Assembly: GCA_963760735.1 (NCBI GenBank)
Contig: CAVXEB010000004.1
Coordinates: 868,001-932,000, forward strand
Reading direction: 5' to 3'
Length of the DNA: 64,000 nt
DNA from: CF-46 sp963760735
Lineage (GTDB): Bacteria > Chloroflexota > Limnocylindria > Limnocylindrales > CSP1-4
The notes below the pieces were generated by a model. That model had not been told where the DNA came from. It did no database searches and saw only the letters and a list, made by a program, of their open reading frames with translations. Of the stretch, positions 26,198-35,171 are shown in pieces. The translations under genes and the position numbers were made by a program. Numbering within the stretch: the first letter of the stretch is position 1; each line of letters starts with the position of its first letter.

Positions 26198-27636
26198 GTG
26201 GCCGCCGCCAGGTCGCGGATGATCGGCGCGATCGCGGGGTGGAGGCGTCGGTAGGCGTCGTACGTCGCGTCGTAGCGGTCGCGGAGGGCCGCTCGCGGCT
26301 CCAGGCGGCGCGAGACGCGGGTCATCCCCCGGATCGCCGCCGGCAGGTCGGGCCACGCGCCGACCGCCGTCGCCCCGACGATCGCCGCCCCTGCGACGGC
26401 CGTCTCGAGGACCGCGGGCACCTCGACGGTGAAGCCCGTGACGTCGGCCTTGATCTGGTTCCAGGTCTCGCTGCGGGCCGGGCCGCCGCAGACCCGCATC
26501 GTCCGGACCTCCGCGCCGGCGGCGAGGATCGCCTCGGCGACGTGACGGATCGCGAAGGCGGACGCCTCGAGGATCGCCCGCGTCAGGTGGGCCCGCCCAT
26601 GCCCGAGCCCGAGACCCGCGAACGCGCCACGTGCGCTCGGGTCCCAGAGCGGCGATCGCTCGCCGGCGAGATACGGCAGGAAGACGACGCCGTCGGCGCC
26701 GGGCCCGATGGTGCCGGCCTCCTCGATCAGGCGCTCGGTCGTCACGGCGCCGCCGAGGACGTCGAGCCGGTACCAGTCGAGCGCGCGGCCGGTCGCCGCC
26801 ATCGCCCCGCCGACCGAGTAGAGGCCGGGCAACGGGGCGATCGTCGAGAACGAGCCGGGCACGACGAGGGCCCTGTCCCAGTAGACGCCGAACCCGCCGG
26901 CCGAGCCACCCGGGTCCATCGCGTCGCCCGCCCGGGCCATCCCGGCTCCGTGGAAGCTCGCCCAGGCGTCGACGATCCCCGCGACGACGGGGATCCCGGG
27001 TCGAAGGTCCAATCCCGCGGCGACGTCCGCCAGGAGCTCCCCGACGATCGAGCCGGCCCGGACGGCCGGCGCCACCTTCTCCGCGGGCAACCCGACCGAC
27101 TCCAGCGTCGCCGAATCCGGGAACGGCTGGCCCTCGACGAGGCTCGTCGTCGCCCGGCCGGTGAGCCGCAGCGCGACGGCATCCCACGTCGCGAGGTACC
27201 AGCGGACGGCGGCGGCCGCCGCGGGTTCGTTCCGCTCGAGCCACAGGGCCGCCGGCAGCCCGGCCAGGCTCCAGCCCTGCAGACCGGTAGCGGCCGCCAG
27301 CTCGGCCCCCTCCGCGGTCGAGCGGGTGTCCTGCCAGATGATCGCGGGGTGGGTCGGCCGGCCGTCTGCGTCGACGGGCACGAGGGTCGGCCCGTGGCCG
27401 CCGATGCCGATCGCGCAGACCTCGCCGACGTCGAGGCGGACGAGCTCCCGGACCGCGAGGCCGATCGCGCCCCACCACGCCTCCGGATCCTGCTCGGCAC
27501 ATCCCGTCGCCGGGTCCATGACGGTCGCGTAGCCCGCGCGGGCGAGTCCGAGCAGGCGACCGTCGAGGCCGACCAGCCCCACCTTGACCTCGGTCGTTCC
27601 CAGGTCGATCGCGAGGACCGCGGTCTCGCGGCTCAT
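26194..27636 (-). CDS. FGGY-family carbohydrate kinase
   Basis: 480 aa, length like xylulokinases. The first phosphate loop DLGTTEVKVG starts at residue 11, WQDTRS is at 101-106 and the catalytic Asp223 is in GIVDAW. The C-terminal ATPase half has GGPARSETWNQIKADV. It phosphorylates a sugar, ketose or polyol; the substrate is not evident. Its ATG overlaps the stop of the SorC regulator, and its stop overlaps the ATPase start. A pentulose or related sugar is the default guess. LsrK-like AI-2 kinase is possible, since LsrK/LsrR are also FGGY/SorC, but an NMT1-type importer would be unusual for that. Confidence 0.9.
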   Translation of the reverse strand: MSRETAVLAIDLGTTEVKVGLVGLDGRLLGLARAGYATVMDPATGCAEQDPEAWWGAIGLAVRELVRLDVGEVCAIGIGGHGPTLVPVDADGRPTHPAIIWQDTRSTAEGAELAAATGLQGWSLAGLPAALWLERNEPAAAAAVRWYLATWDAVALRLTGRATTSLVEGQPFPDSATLESVGLPAEKVAPAVRAGSIVGELLADVAAGLDLRPGIPVVAGIVDAWASFHGAGMARAGDAMDPGGSAGGFGVYWDRALVVPGSFSTIAPLPGLYSVGGAMAATGRALDWYRLDVLGGAVTTERLIEEAGTIGPGADGVVFLPYLAGERSPLWDPSARGAFAGLGLGHGRAHLTRAILEASAFAIRHVAEAILAAGAEVRTMRVCGGPARSETWNQIKADVTGFTVEVPAVLETAVAGAAIVGATAVGAWPDLPAAIRGMTRVSRRLEPRAALRDRYDATYDAYRRLHPAIAPIIRDLAAAT

Positions 27637-28574
27637 CGCGGGCGATCCCGATCGTCGAGCGCGAGCACGGCCTCGGCCGTCGGCTGGTCCGTGACGAGGG
27701 TCGTCAGCATCCCGCCGCGAAGCGCCCCGAGGATCGGTCGGGTCTTCGCCGCCCCTCCCGCGACCCCGATGCGAACCGGGATCCGCCCGAGGTCTCGGGC
27801 GTCGAACGCGATCGTCCGGTCGCGGAGCGCGTCGCAGACGAACCGGCCGTCGAGGTCGAACGGGCTGACGAGGACCTCCCCGATCGCTCCGTCCCGCTCG
27901 AGATTCGCCGCGATGTCCGGACCCAGCGCGGCGGCGCTCCAGGTCGGTCCGCCGATCCCGAATGCGGCCACCTCGAGCCGGTCCCAGAGGTCGGCGATCC
28001 GGCGCACACCGGCGTGAGCCACGAGCGAGCGCTTCGTCGCCGGATCGTCGACGAGGCCCGGCGCGAGCAGCCCGATGGGGAGCCCGCCGATCCCCTCCGC
28101 CACGCGTCGGAACGGCTCGCGGGCCGGCCCGCTGAACCAGTAACCGCCACAGAGCGGGACCACCGTCGCGCCGGTCTCATGGAGCGGCTCGTCGGCGGCG
28201 ACCGCGTCGGCGACCGCCGAGATCGAGGCGCCGTCGCCGACTCCGACGACGGCGCCGTCGCGGATCGCGCCCCGCAGGACCTCGGCCGCGAGCCGGCCGA
28301 TCATCCGGCGGCTGACCTCCTCGGGCCCGACGAGCGCCGGCGACAGGTGGACCGACGCGAGCCCGAACCGATCCCGGAGCCGCTCACCGGCGGCCGACGA
28401 GACCGTGGCCTGGTCGACGATCCGGATCTCGACGATCCCCTCGGCGCGGGCGCGCTTCAGCAGCCGTGACACCTGCGGCCGGGTGACGCCGAGGATCTCG
28501 GCGACTCGCGACTGCGTCTCGCCGAGCTCGTAGTAGAGCCGGCTGGCCTGGATGAGCTGCTGGAGGTCGGACAC
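27633..28574 (-). CDS. SorC/DeoR-family sugar-sensing transcriptional regulator
   Basis: 313 aa from GTG 28574, which has a GGAG site 4 bases upstream. GTG 28601 would add 9 residues encoded by a palindrome and is less likely. An N-terminal HTH (ETQSRVAEILGVTRPQVSRL, about 17-36) precedes a sugar-phosphate-binding domain (about 55-310) with VGVGDGASI and GVAGGAAKTRPI. SorC proteins respond to phosphorylated sugars, which fits the kinase immediately downstream. Two palindromes at 28583-28623 overlap its translation start and are likely its own operator. It is the first gene of the operon. Confidence 0.9.
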   Translation of the reverse strand: MSDLQQLIQASRLYYELGETQSRVAEILGVTRPQVSRLLKRARAEGIVEIRIVDQATVSSAAGERLRDRFGLASVHLSPALVGPEEVSRRMIGRLAAEVLRGAIRDGAVVGVGDGASISAVADAVAADEPLHETGATVVPLCGGYWFSGPAREPFRRVAEGIGGLPIGLLAPGLVDDPATKRSLVAHAGVRRIADLWDRLEVAAFGIGGPTWSAAALGPDIAANLERDGAIGEVLVSPFDLDGRFVCDALRDRTIAFDARDLGRIPVRIGVAGGAAKTRPILGALRGGMLTTLVTDQPTAEAVLALDDRDRPR

Positions 28575-28582
28575 GATGCTCC

Positions 28583-28623
28583 GTGCATGGCTGCCATGCA
28601 CATCTGCACGGTACAGATGTGCA
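28583..28623 (-). promoter_or_regulatory. Double palindrome, probable SorC operator
   Basis: A perfect 19-bp palindrome (GTGCATGGC T GCCATGCAC, 28583-28601) overlaps the ribosome-binding region of the SorC gene. It is followed by a perfect 10-bp inverted repeat with a 7-bp spacer (TGCACATCTG at 28597-28606, CAGATGTGCA at 28614-28623). Both share TGCA(C/T) cores. This placement fits autoregulation of the seven-gene operon by its own SorC protein. It is seen directly as sequence symmetry; binding is inferred. Confidence 0.65.
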
Positions 28624-28666
28624 GCATCCGGGCGAGAGACTCCGTTGTCAACCGGGGCATGGACGC

Positions 28667-28697
28667 CGAACGGCCCGGGCGCTGCCCGGGCCGTTCG
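28667..28697 (-). terminator. Strong hairpin after DUF4331 gene
   Basis: A perfect 14-bp inverted repeat (28667-28680, 28684-28697) with loop GCT lies 20 bases after the stop of the DUF4331 gene on the minus strand and before the SorC operator. There is no U-tract, so termination may be weak or factor-assisted. Confidence 0.55.
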
Positions 28698-28717
28698 ATC
28701 GGTGGAGGGAGGTTGGA

Positions 28718-30235
28718 TCAGCTGGGCGTCGGGCCGAGCGCGTGGTGGCTGTGCTCGTATCCCTGCCAGGGCGTCCCGATGAACGGGAAGGCGGGCAGGA
28801 ACGGAGTGTCGTTCGCGTCGACGCCGTCACCGATCGCGTTGTTCGGGGTCCGGTTCGGCACGCCGAGGACCGCGTTGAGCGTCGGGCCATAGCCCTCGAT
28901 CAGCGCGCGGAGCTCGATGTCCGTGACGTCGTCGAGGAGACGACGGCCGTTCGGGAACCCGCACAGGTCGCCCTCGAGCGCGCCGAGGCGGCTCGGGGTC
29001 CCGCCACCGGTGACGCCGAAGACGCAGGCACCCGCGCTGTTCGGCTTGATGCCGGTGTTGACGCGGAGCATGTCGGCCTTCGTCGAGCCGGTCCGGGTGT
29101 ACTGCAGCCCGGTCGGCACGGTGGCCGACTTCGGGATGTTCAGGCCGGTCAGCAGGATCGCGACGAGGTCGTCGCGGTTCGCCGTCGCGGCATCGTCGAG
29201 GGCCGAGTACAGGACATTCGCCACGGCCGCGAGCTCGGGCGCCCGGTAGTACTTCGCGAACTGGGCGTCGTTCTTCGGCTGCTGGCGGTTCCAGTAGTCC
29301 TTCTTGTCGCGGGGAATGATCACCTCGTTGATCAGCGGGTTGCCGAGGCGTGAGACCTGGACCCACGGACCGCGGGTCCGCAGGGAGCCGTCGGCCGCCA
29401 GGACACGGGTCTGCCGCCGGCTCGCGGAGGCCCAGATGCCGAGGACGGCATCAGGGTCGTTCGGGCCGGTCGGGTTGGCGTGATCCCTGGTCAGCTTGCT
29501 GAGCGGGATGTCGAGGGCGATCGAGTTGGTGTTGAAGCCACCGACACCGTCGACGCCGGCCTTGGCCGGCAGGGGGATCGCGTGGAGTGCGTTGAACGGC
29601 CGCAGGCCGGCCAGGTCGAAGATCGAGCCGAGGTCGACGAAGAAGGCGTCGTCGCGCTGGCCGGCGAAGACCTTCGTCCCGTCATTCAGCGTGAAGACGG
29701 CCTGCCCCGCGGTCGTCGCGTAGTCCGGCGTGGATCGCGGGCCGATGTTGACCGGTGGGGTCCGCAGGGCCCCCGCGCCGCTCGTCAGCCGGTGTCCGTT
29801 GCGCTCGACGGTGTAGTCCTGCTTCACGAGCAGGTTGCTGTCCGTCAGGCTCGTGACGGGCCCGTCGTTGTAGAGGAACGTCGGGATCCCGGCGAAGTTC
29901 TTCGACCGCGAGTGCGTGTTGAAGTGGAACTTGTAGGTGACATCGGCGACGCCGTCGCCGTTGTTGTCGACGTGGATCTGGTAGCGGACGGTCGGGTCGA
30001 ACGGGAAGAAGTTCGGCCCACCTGCCGGCTCCTCCAGCGGGACGTAGTTCGCGATGATCGTGAGCCGCGTCGGGTCGCCGGGGTTCAGGAACGCGTACAG
30101 GTCCGTGTTGTCGGCCGCGGGATCGCCCGCGATCAGCGGCGCCTCGCGGTGGCTGGATGCGAGGACGCTGCCGACCGACGTCGCCGTGATGAGCACGGCA
30201 CCGGTCAGGGCGGCGACCCTGGATCGTGTAGACAC
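28718..30235 (-). CDS. DUF4331 secreted protein
   Basis: 505 aa from GTG 30235, which is preceded by GGAG 9 bases upstream; a GTG at 30268 is the alternative. A signal peptide (about 1-28, cleavage after VLA) leads into a DUF4331 domain. Typical features are SSHREAPLIAGDPAADNTDLYAF, the Asp-rich VDNNGDGVADVTY turn, which could bind calcium, and an overall beta-rich layout. The family function is not known. A TPR lipoprotein gene lies 146 bp upstream on the same strand, and such pairs are recurrent, suggesting a shared surface role. Confidence 0.88.
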   Translation of the reverse strand: MSTRSRVAALTGAVLITATSVGSVLASSHREAPLIAGDPAADNTDLYAFLNPGDPTRLTIIANYVPLEEPAGGPNFFPFDPTVRYQIHVDNNGDGVADVTYKFHFNTHSRSKNFAGIPTFLYNDGPVTSLTDSNLLVKQDYTVERNGHRLTSGAGALRTPPVNIGPRSTPDYATTAGQAVFTLNDGTKVFAGQRDDAFFVDLGSIFDLAGLRPFNALHAIPLPAKAGVDGVGGFNTNSIALDIPLSKLTRDHANPTGPNDPDAVLGIWASASRRQTRVLAADGSLRTRGPWVQVSRLGNPLINEVIIPRDKKDYWNRQQPKNDAQFAKYYRAPELAAVANVLYSALDDAATANRDDLVAILLTGLNIPKSATVPTGLQYTRTGSTKADMLRVNTGIKPNSAGACVFGVTGGGTPSRLGALEGDLCGFPNGRRLLDDVTDIELRALIEGYGPTLNAVLGVPNRTPNNAIGDGVDANDTPFLPAFPFIGTPWQGYEHSHHALGPTPS

Positions 30236-30381
30236 GGGAAGGTTCTCCAGTTGCGTGGTGTCGGGCACCCCACGTCCCTCGGGGTCTGGACTGGGACGGC
30301 GGCCACGGTGCGTCGCGACTCTTCACCAGGGCGCTGTCGTCGAGGGTTCGCGCGACCCGTCGGTTCGGATGACCGGGCGGT

Positions 30382-31749
30382 TCAGTCGCCCAGATCGGCG
30401 AGGATCCGACGCGCCTCGGCCGCTCCGGTCGCGGAGAAGGCGGCGTCGGTCGCAAGCGCGAGCTCGAGGTCCCGCCGAGCGCTCGCGCGGTCGCCGACGG
30501 CCGCTTCGATCGCGCCGGCGTGGTACCGCAGGATCGGGTCCACGGAGCCGAGCCGGAGGGCCCTGGCGGTGAACGTCGCGGCCTGTCGGTCACGCCCGAG
30601 CCGGTGGAGGGCCCACGCCACGGCGTCCGCCGCCCGGACCGTCGGCGTCGCGCGGAACGCCGTCTGCGCGTGGGTCAGTGCATCCGCCGGATCGCCGTGG
30701 TCGGCCTCCAGGAGGGCGAGGTCGACATCGACGACCACGCCGGCCGCCTGGTACAGGCGGATCTCCGCCTTCGCGAGGTCGTAGCTGCGCCCCGCGTCGG
30801 TCGAGCGGCCAGCCGCGGCCTGGGCATCGCCCAGGGCGATCACGTACTCGGGGAGCGGGACGACGTCCGCCGCTCGGCCGAACAGCGCGATCGCGTCGTC
30901 GAGGTGGCCGGCGGCAACCGCGAGCCGGCCCTCCCCCGCGAGCGACGGCGGATGGTCGGGCACCCCGTCGAGGGCCTGTCGATATGCGGCGGCCGCTCCG
31001 TCCGGGTCGCCGCTCCATGCGAGCAGGTTCCCCAGCAGCGACTGCGCGAAGGCGATGTTCTCCGGCGCGAGACCGCGTGTGGCGGCCGCCTCGCGCATCG
31101 CCGCGAGCGCGGCGGGCAGCCGGCCGCGCAGCTCCGCGAGGTACGAGACGCGGGCAAGGGTCGAGAGGTCGGCCCGCAGGCCCAGCATCTCGCCGGCCGC
31201 GCCGTCGGCCTCGTCGTAACGACCGAGCTCGACCAGGGCGTCGACCTCCGCCGCGCGCGCCGCGACGAGGCTCGGCGACAGCCGGACGGCGCGCCGCGCG
31301 GTGACCAGCGCGTCCGCGAACTCGTGCTTGCCGAGCTGGATCCCCGCGACACCGACCATCGCCGACGCATCCTCGGGATCCGCGCGGAGCGCTGCGTAGA
31401 ACGCGTCCAGCGCCGGCGCGTAGAGGGATGGATCGGCGGTCTCGCGGACCCGCTGGGTCAGGGCGAACCCGAGGTCCCGCTGCGCCTCGGCGTCGGTCGG
31501 GTCGCCGGCGACGATCGCCCGGAGCCGGTCGATCTCCGCAACCGTGGGCGATCCGGCGACAGGCGGCGCCGACGGCTGGCGACCCGGAGTCGAGACCGGT
31601 GGCGCGGCGGAGGCCGCCGCAGGGGTTGTCGCCGACGGCATTGCGGGCGGACGAGCCGGGGCCGCCCCGCACCCCGACGCCAGCACGGCGACTGTCATGC
31701 CAAGGATGGCGCCGGCGCCGAAGCGCGCGGGCGCGTGCGATCGCGTCAT
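30382..31749 (-). CDS. TPR-repeat lipoprotein
   Basis: 455 aa. Lipobox LASGC (Cys27) is followed by a Pro/Ala/Ser linker (28-70) and tandem tetratricopeptide repeats to the C-terminus (about 85-455, e.g. YAPALDAFYAALRADPEDASA and AAAAYRQALDGVPDHPPSL). It likely sits on the outer face of the membrane as a protein-binding scaffold. ATG 31749. It precedes the DUF4331 gene on the same strand and may be co-transcribed with it. Confidence 0.88.
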   Translation of the reverse strand: MTRSHAPARFGAGAILGMTVAVLASGCGAAPARPPAMPSATTPAAASAAPPVSTPGRQPSAPPVAGSPTVAEIDRLRAIVAGDPTDAEAQRDLGFALTQRVRETADPSLYAPALDAFYAALRADPEDASAMVGVAGIQLGKHEFADALVTARRAVRLSPSLVAARAAEVDALVELGRYDEADGAAGEMLGLRADLSTLARVSYLAELRGRLPAALAAMREAAATRGLAPENIAFAQSLLGNLLAWSGDPDGAAAAYRQALDGVPDHPPSLAGEGRLAVAAGHLDDAIALFGRAADVVPLPEYVIALGDAQAAAGRSTDAGRSYDLAKAEIRLYQAAGVVVDVDLALLEADHGDPADALTHAQTAFRATPTVRAADAVAWALHRLGRDRQAATFTARALRLGSVDPILRYHAGAIEAAVGDRASARRDLELALATDAAFSATGAAEARRILADLGD

Positions 31750-31775
31750 GGCGGGGATTCGCAGGCGCGAAGCGG

Positions 31776-33191
31776 CTAGATCACCCGACCCGGATTCAAG
31801 ATCCCGAGCGGATCGAGCGCGCCCTTGATCGACCGCATCACGTCGATGACGTCGGGGCCGACCTGGTCGACCAGTGCCTCGCGCCGCGACAGCCCGATGC
31901 CGTGCTCTGCCGTCACCGTCCCGCCGAGGGCCAGCGCCGCCGCGAAGATCTCGTTCCGGACCGTCTCCGTCAGCTCGGCCGCCCGCGGGTCGTCGTGGTC
32001 GAAGATGAAGTTCGGGTGGAGGTTGCCGTCGCCGGCGTGACCGAACGTGGCGACGCGCACGCCGTGCCGGTCCGCCGCCGCCTGGATCTCGACGAGCAGC
32101 TCCGGCACGCGGCCGCGCGGGACACCGACGTCCTCCATCCGGACGGTTCCCTGCCGTTCGAGCGCGCGGAGCGCAAGGCGGCGTGCCTGGCGGAGCCAGT
32201 CGGCCTCGGTCGGGTCCTCGGCGCGGACGAGGTTCGTCGCCCCGGCGGCCTCGCAGGCGGCGACCGCGGCATCCAGCTCCGCGGCCGCGGCAGCCGGCGC
32301 GAGGTCGCTCTCGACGAGGAGCATCGCGGCCGCCTCCCGGTCCAGGCCCAGCTGGAAGGCGTCATCGACGGCGAGGATCGTCTCGTGATCGAGCAGCTCG
32401 AGCGTCACGGGATGGAGGCCGCCCGCGACGATCGCGGCGACCCCGTGACCCGCCGCGGCGAGCGACGGGAAGAAGGCAAGGAGCGTCGACCGCGGCGGCG
32501 GGGCGACGTGGAGCCGCAGCGTGGCCTCGGTGATGATCCCGAGCGTTCCCTGCGACCCGACGAACAGGTGGGTCAGGGCGTAGCCCGCCACGTCCTTGAC
32601 GTTCCGGCCGCCGGTCCGGATCACCCGCCCGTCGGCGAGGACCACTTCCAGCCCGAGGACGCTGTCGCGGGTCTGGCCGTATTTCACACAGCACAGTCCG
32701 CCCGCGTTCGTCCCGAGGTTGCCGCCGATCGAGCAGATCTCGTAGCTCGCGGGGTCCGGCGCGTAGAACAGGCCCTCCTCCGCGACGAGCTTCCTGAGGT
32801 CGGCGTTGAGGATGCCCGGCTGGGTCACGACGACAAGGTTGTCCCGGTCGATCTCGAGGACCCGATCCATCCGGATGAGCGCGATCGTCAGCCCGCCCTC
32901 GATCCCGGCGGCCCCGCCGCTCAGCCCGGACCCGGCACCCCGCGGCACGACCGGGACCCGATGCTCCGCCGCGAGACGGACGAGGGTCGACACCTCGGCC
33001 GTGGACTCCGGCAGGGCGACCGCGAGGGGGAGGCCGGCGTGGAGGTAGGCCGTCTCGTCGTTCCGATAGGCCTCCCGATCGGTCGTGTCGGTCAGCAGGC
33101 GGAGGTTCGGGAGGGCCGACCGGATCGCGTCGAGGAGGGCCCGGCCGGGCCCGGCCGGGACGGCGGAACCGGACATCGACGTCGTGGCCAC
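31776..33191 (-). CDS. glcD: FAD-linked oxidase, glycolate oxidase GlcD type
   Basis: 471 aa, FAD_binding_4 plus C-terminal FAD-oxidase domain. PRGAGSGLSGGA (about 83-94) and GGNLGTNAGGLCCVKYGQT bind FAD; HAGDGNLHP and GTVTAEHGIG are the conserved C-terminal motifs. It oxidises a 2-hydroxy acid such as glycolate or D-lactate. No GlcE or GlcF gene is adjacent, so it could act alone as a D-lactate/glycolate dehydrogenase. GTG 33191; ATG 33176 is possible. With malate synthase in the window, glycolate to malate is a plausible flow (inference). Confidence 0.9.
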   Translation of the reverse strand: MATTSMSGSAVPAGPGRALLDAIRSALPNLRLLTDTTDREAYRNDETAYLHAGLPLAVALPESTAEVSTLVRLAAEHRVPVVPRGAGSGLSGGAAGIEGGLTIALIRMDRVLEIDRDNLVVVTQPGILNADLRKLVAEEGLFYAPDPASYEICSIGGNLGTNAGGLCCVKYGQTRDSVLGLEVVLADGRVIRTGGRNVKDVAGYALTHLFVGSQGTLGIITEATLRLHVAPPPRSTLLAFFPSLAAAGHGVAAIVAGGLHPVTLELLDHETILAVDDAFQLGLDREAAAMLLVESDLAPAAAAAELDAAVAACEAAGATNLVRAEDPTEADWLRQARRLALRALERQGTVRMEDVGVPRGRVPELLVEIQAAADRHGVRVATFGHAGDGNLHPNFIFDHDDPRAAELTETVRNEIFAAALALGGTVTAEHGIGLSRREALVDQVGPDVIDVMRSIKGALDPLGILNPGRVI

Positions 33192-33247
33192 CCGGCCAGT
33201 CTATCGACCCATCGACCGCAGGCGACGGCCGGACGTAGGATTCGCGG

Positions 33248-34618
33248 ATGACCCGCAGCCGGACACGTCAGGCGCTCGGGACCCTTGCCGTCCTCGCGGT
33301 CCTGTCCGGTCTGACGACGGTCGCGGTGGACGCCGCCCGCCGTCCGGCGGCCCGTCCGGCGGCCGCGACGACGCCCACGACCGACGCGATCCGCCCGGGC
33401 GCGGTCAACGCGACGAGCATGAGCCTCACCGCCGAATACACCGCGACGGTCAACCTGAGCTTCGGCAGCCGGGCGTTCAAGGTCACCGAGACGATCGTCG
33501 CGACGAACACGTCCGGCATCGCGATCGACCGGCTCGAGCTCAACACGATCGCGGCCCGGCTCGGCGGGATGCGGATCACGCGGGCGACGGTCGACGGCGC
33601 GACGGTCCGACCCACCGTGAGCGACCAGACGATCCGGCTGCCCCTCGGCGGGATCCTCGACCCCGGCGTGACGACGACCGTGCGGCTCACCTACGTCGCA
33701 ACCCTCCGGAGCACGACATCAGGCTCGAACTGGCTGTTCACCCGGGCGAACGGGATCCTCGAGGCCCACCGCTGGCTGCCGTGGATCAGCAAGCCGCTCG
33801 CGTTCAACCGGCCGAACCACGGCGACCCGTTCGTCACGGGCGTCAGCCCGCGGGTCCGGGTCACGCTCGTGAGCGATCGGCGCCTCGTCTATGCCACGAC
33901 GGGCGAGCAGGTCGGCGGTAGCGGGCTGACGAAGACCTTCGAGGCGCGGAACGTCCGCGACTTCGCGTTCACTGCCGCGCCCGACTACAGGCTGCGATCC
34001 GCCACCGTCCGAGGCGTCGTCATCCACGTCTGGAGCCGGCCCGGCTTCCCGGCGTCGAGCGTCCTCGCGGCGGCGAAGACGGCCTTCTCGAAGGAGGCCT
34101 CGCTCCTCGGGGCCTACCCCTACAAGACCTACGACCTCGCGCAGACCGCCGGCGGATACGGCATGGAGGCGCCGGGCCTGACCTGGATCCCGACCGGGGC
34201 CGGCAGCCTCACCTACCTGGTCGCCCACGAAACAGCCCACCAGTGGTTCTACGGGATCGTCGGCAACGACCAGGCCCGCCAGCCCTTTGCCGACGAGGCC
34301 GCCGCGGACTTCGTCGCCCGCTACGTGACGGGGCTCCGACGCGCCCCTCGATGCTCGACGGCGCGGCTGGACCTGAACATCTACCAGTACTCGAGCGCCT
34401 GCTACTACGAGGACATCTACATCCAGGGCGGCAACCTGCTCGACGACACCCGAAAAGCCATGGGCTCGTCGGCGTTCTGGGCGGCTGTCCGGGAGTACCT
34501 GGCGACGAACCGGTTCAGGATCACGACCACGCAGACGCTGCTGTCGACCCTCGACGCCCACACGTCGCTGAACCTCGGGACGACCCGGTTCCGGTCGCGC
34601 TTCCCGAGCATGTACTGA
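33248..34618 (+). CDS. M1-family metallopeptidase-like secreted protein
   Basis: 456 aa with an N-terminal signal or anchor (about 8-30). A beta-sandwich region (about 55-245) precedes the gluzincin catalytic domain: HETAH at 327-331, the third ligand Glu350 after exactly 18 residues, and an exopeptidase-like GYGMEAPG at 303-310. The usual C-terminal helical domain of M1 enzymes is mostly missing; the protein ends about 105 residues after the zinc site, so this is a short M1 variant. Its ATG at 33248 is 56 bp from the divergent glcD start. Probably an extracytoplasmic aminopeptidase. Confidence 0.85.
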   Translation: MTRSRTRQALGTLAVLAVLSGLTTVAVDAARRPAARPAAATTPTTDAIRPGAVNATSMSLTAEYTATVNLSFGSRAFKVTETIVATNTSGIAIDRLELNTIAARLGGMRITRATVDGATVRPTVSDQTIRLPLGGILDPGVTTTVRLTYVATLRSTTSGSNWLFTRANGILEAHRWLPWISKPLAFNRPNHGDPFVTGVSPRVRVTLVSDRRLVYATTGEQVGGSGLTKTFEARNVRDFAFTAAPDYRLRSATVRGVVIHVWSRPGFPASSVLAAAKTAFSKEASLLGAYPYKTYDLAQTAGGYGMEAPGLTWIPTGAGSLTYLVAHETAHQWFYGIVGNDQARQPFADEAAADFVARYVTGLRRAPRCSTARLDLNIYQYSSACYYEDIYIQGGNLLDDTRKAMGSSAFWAAVREYLATNRFRITTTQTLLSTLDAHTSLNLGTTRFRSRFPSMY

Positions 34619-34627
34619 GCCACGGCT

Positions 34628-35010
34628 TCAGCCGCCGCCGCAGCCATCCTGTGGATGGGCGACGTACTCCTGGTAGGCATCCTGCCCGACCCGGACGTAG
34701 ACCGCTGTCGGCCGCGGGCCCGGCGGGCACGGAGCCAGCGGCGCAGGGTCGATGACCCGGGCAACGCTCCCGAACACCTGGATCTCCGCCAGCGTGTGAC
34801 TCGACGGGTCCGGTCGAAGCTCCCGGCGCACGACGACACGTGATCCGGGAGGCCGGCCGGATCGTGGATGGCCGTCGGGCCGATGCCGAACAGCTCGTCC
34901 TGGTCCAGCCATCCGACCCCGGCGATCAGGAGCGCCACGAGGGCCAGACCGGCGGCAATCCCCGTGGATGCCTCGCGCCCGCTCGCAACCTCGTCGGGGA
35001 GGGTTTCCAT
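34628..35010 (-). pseudogene. Small membrane protein gene interrupted by a frameshift
   Basis: From ATG 35010 the frame encodes a membrane helix (TGIAAGLALVALLIAGVGWL, about 16-35), then DELFGIGPTAIHDPAGLPDHVSSC. Immediately afterwards the coding signal moves to another frame, which continues LRPDPSSHTLAEIQVFGS and ends QDGCGGG at stop 34628. The switch falls near 34815-34835 and needs a net 1-base deletion. Joined, the product would be about 126 aa. It is either a real decayed gene or a sequencing error. No function is recognised; it converges on the peptidase gene. Confidence 0.6.
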
Positions 35011-35171
35011 GACCGCGGGACGTTCGCGTGCATAGCCCTGTGACGCACCCTGGAGCCTGACAACTGCGCGACACCCGTGGCCGATGCTGTAACGCAGTTG
35101 CGGGTCGGCGCGTCTGACGCGCTGCCGAGGGCAACGTCGCCCGACGGCTCGCGCTCAGGGGATGGATCGAC
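35011..35171. other. Divergent intergenic region with spaced inverted repeat
   Basis: Between the frameshifted membrane-protein gene and the BNR lipoprotein gene. An 8-bp inverted repeat, CAACTGCG (35061-35068) and CGCAGTTG (35093-35100), spans 40 bases and could be an operator for either side. No other element was recognised. Confidence 0.35.

Noticed and set aside
26194..28574. AI-2 (Lsr) quorum-signal uptake system
   Set aside because: A SorC regulator and an FGGY kinase match LsrR/LsrK in family only. The importer is NMT1-type, LsrF/LsrG are missing, and guanine deaminase does not fit.
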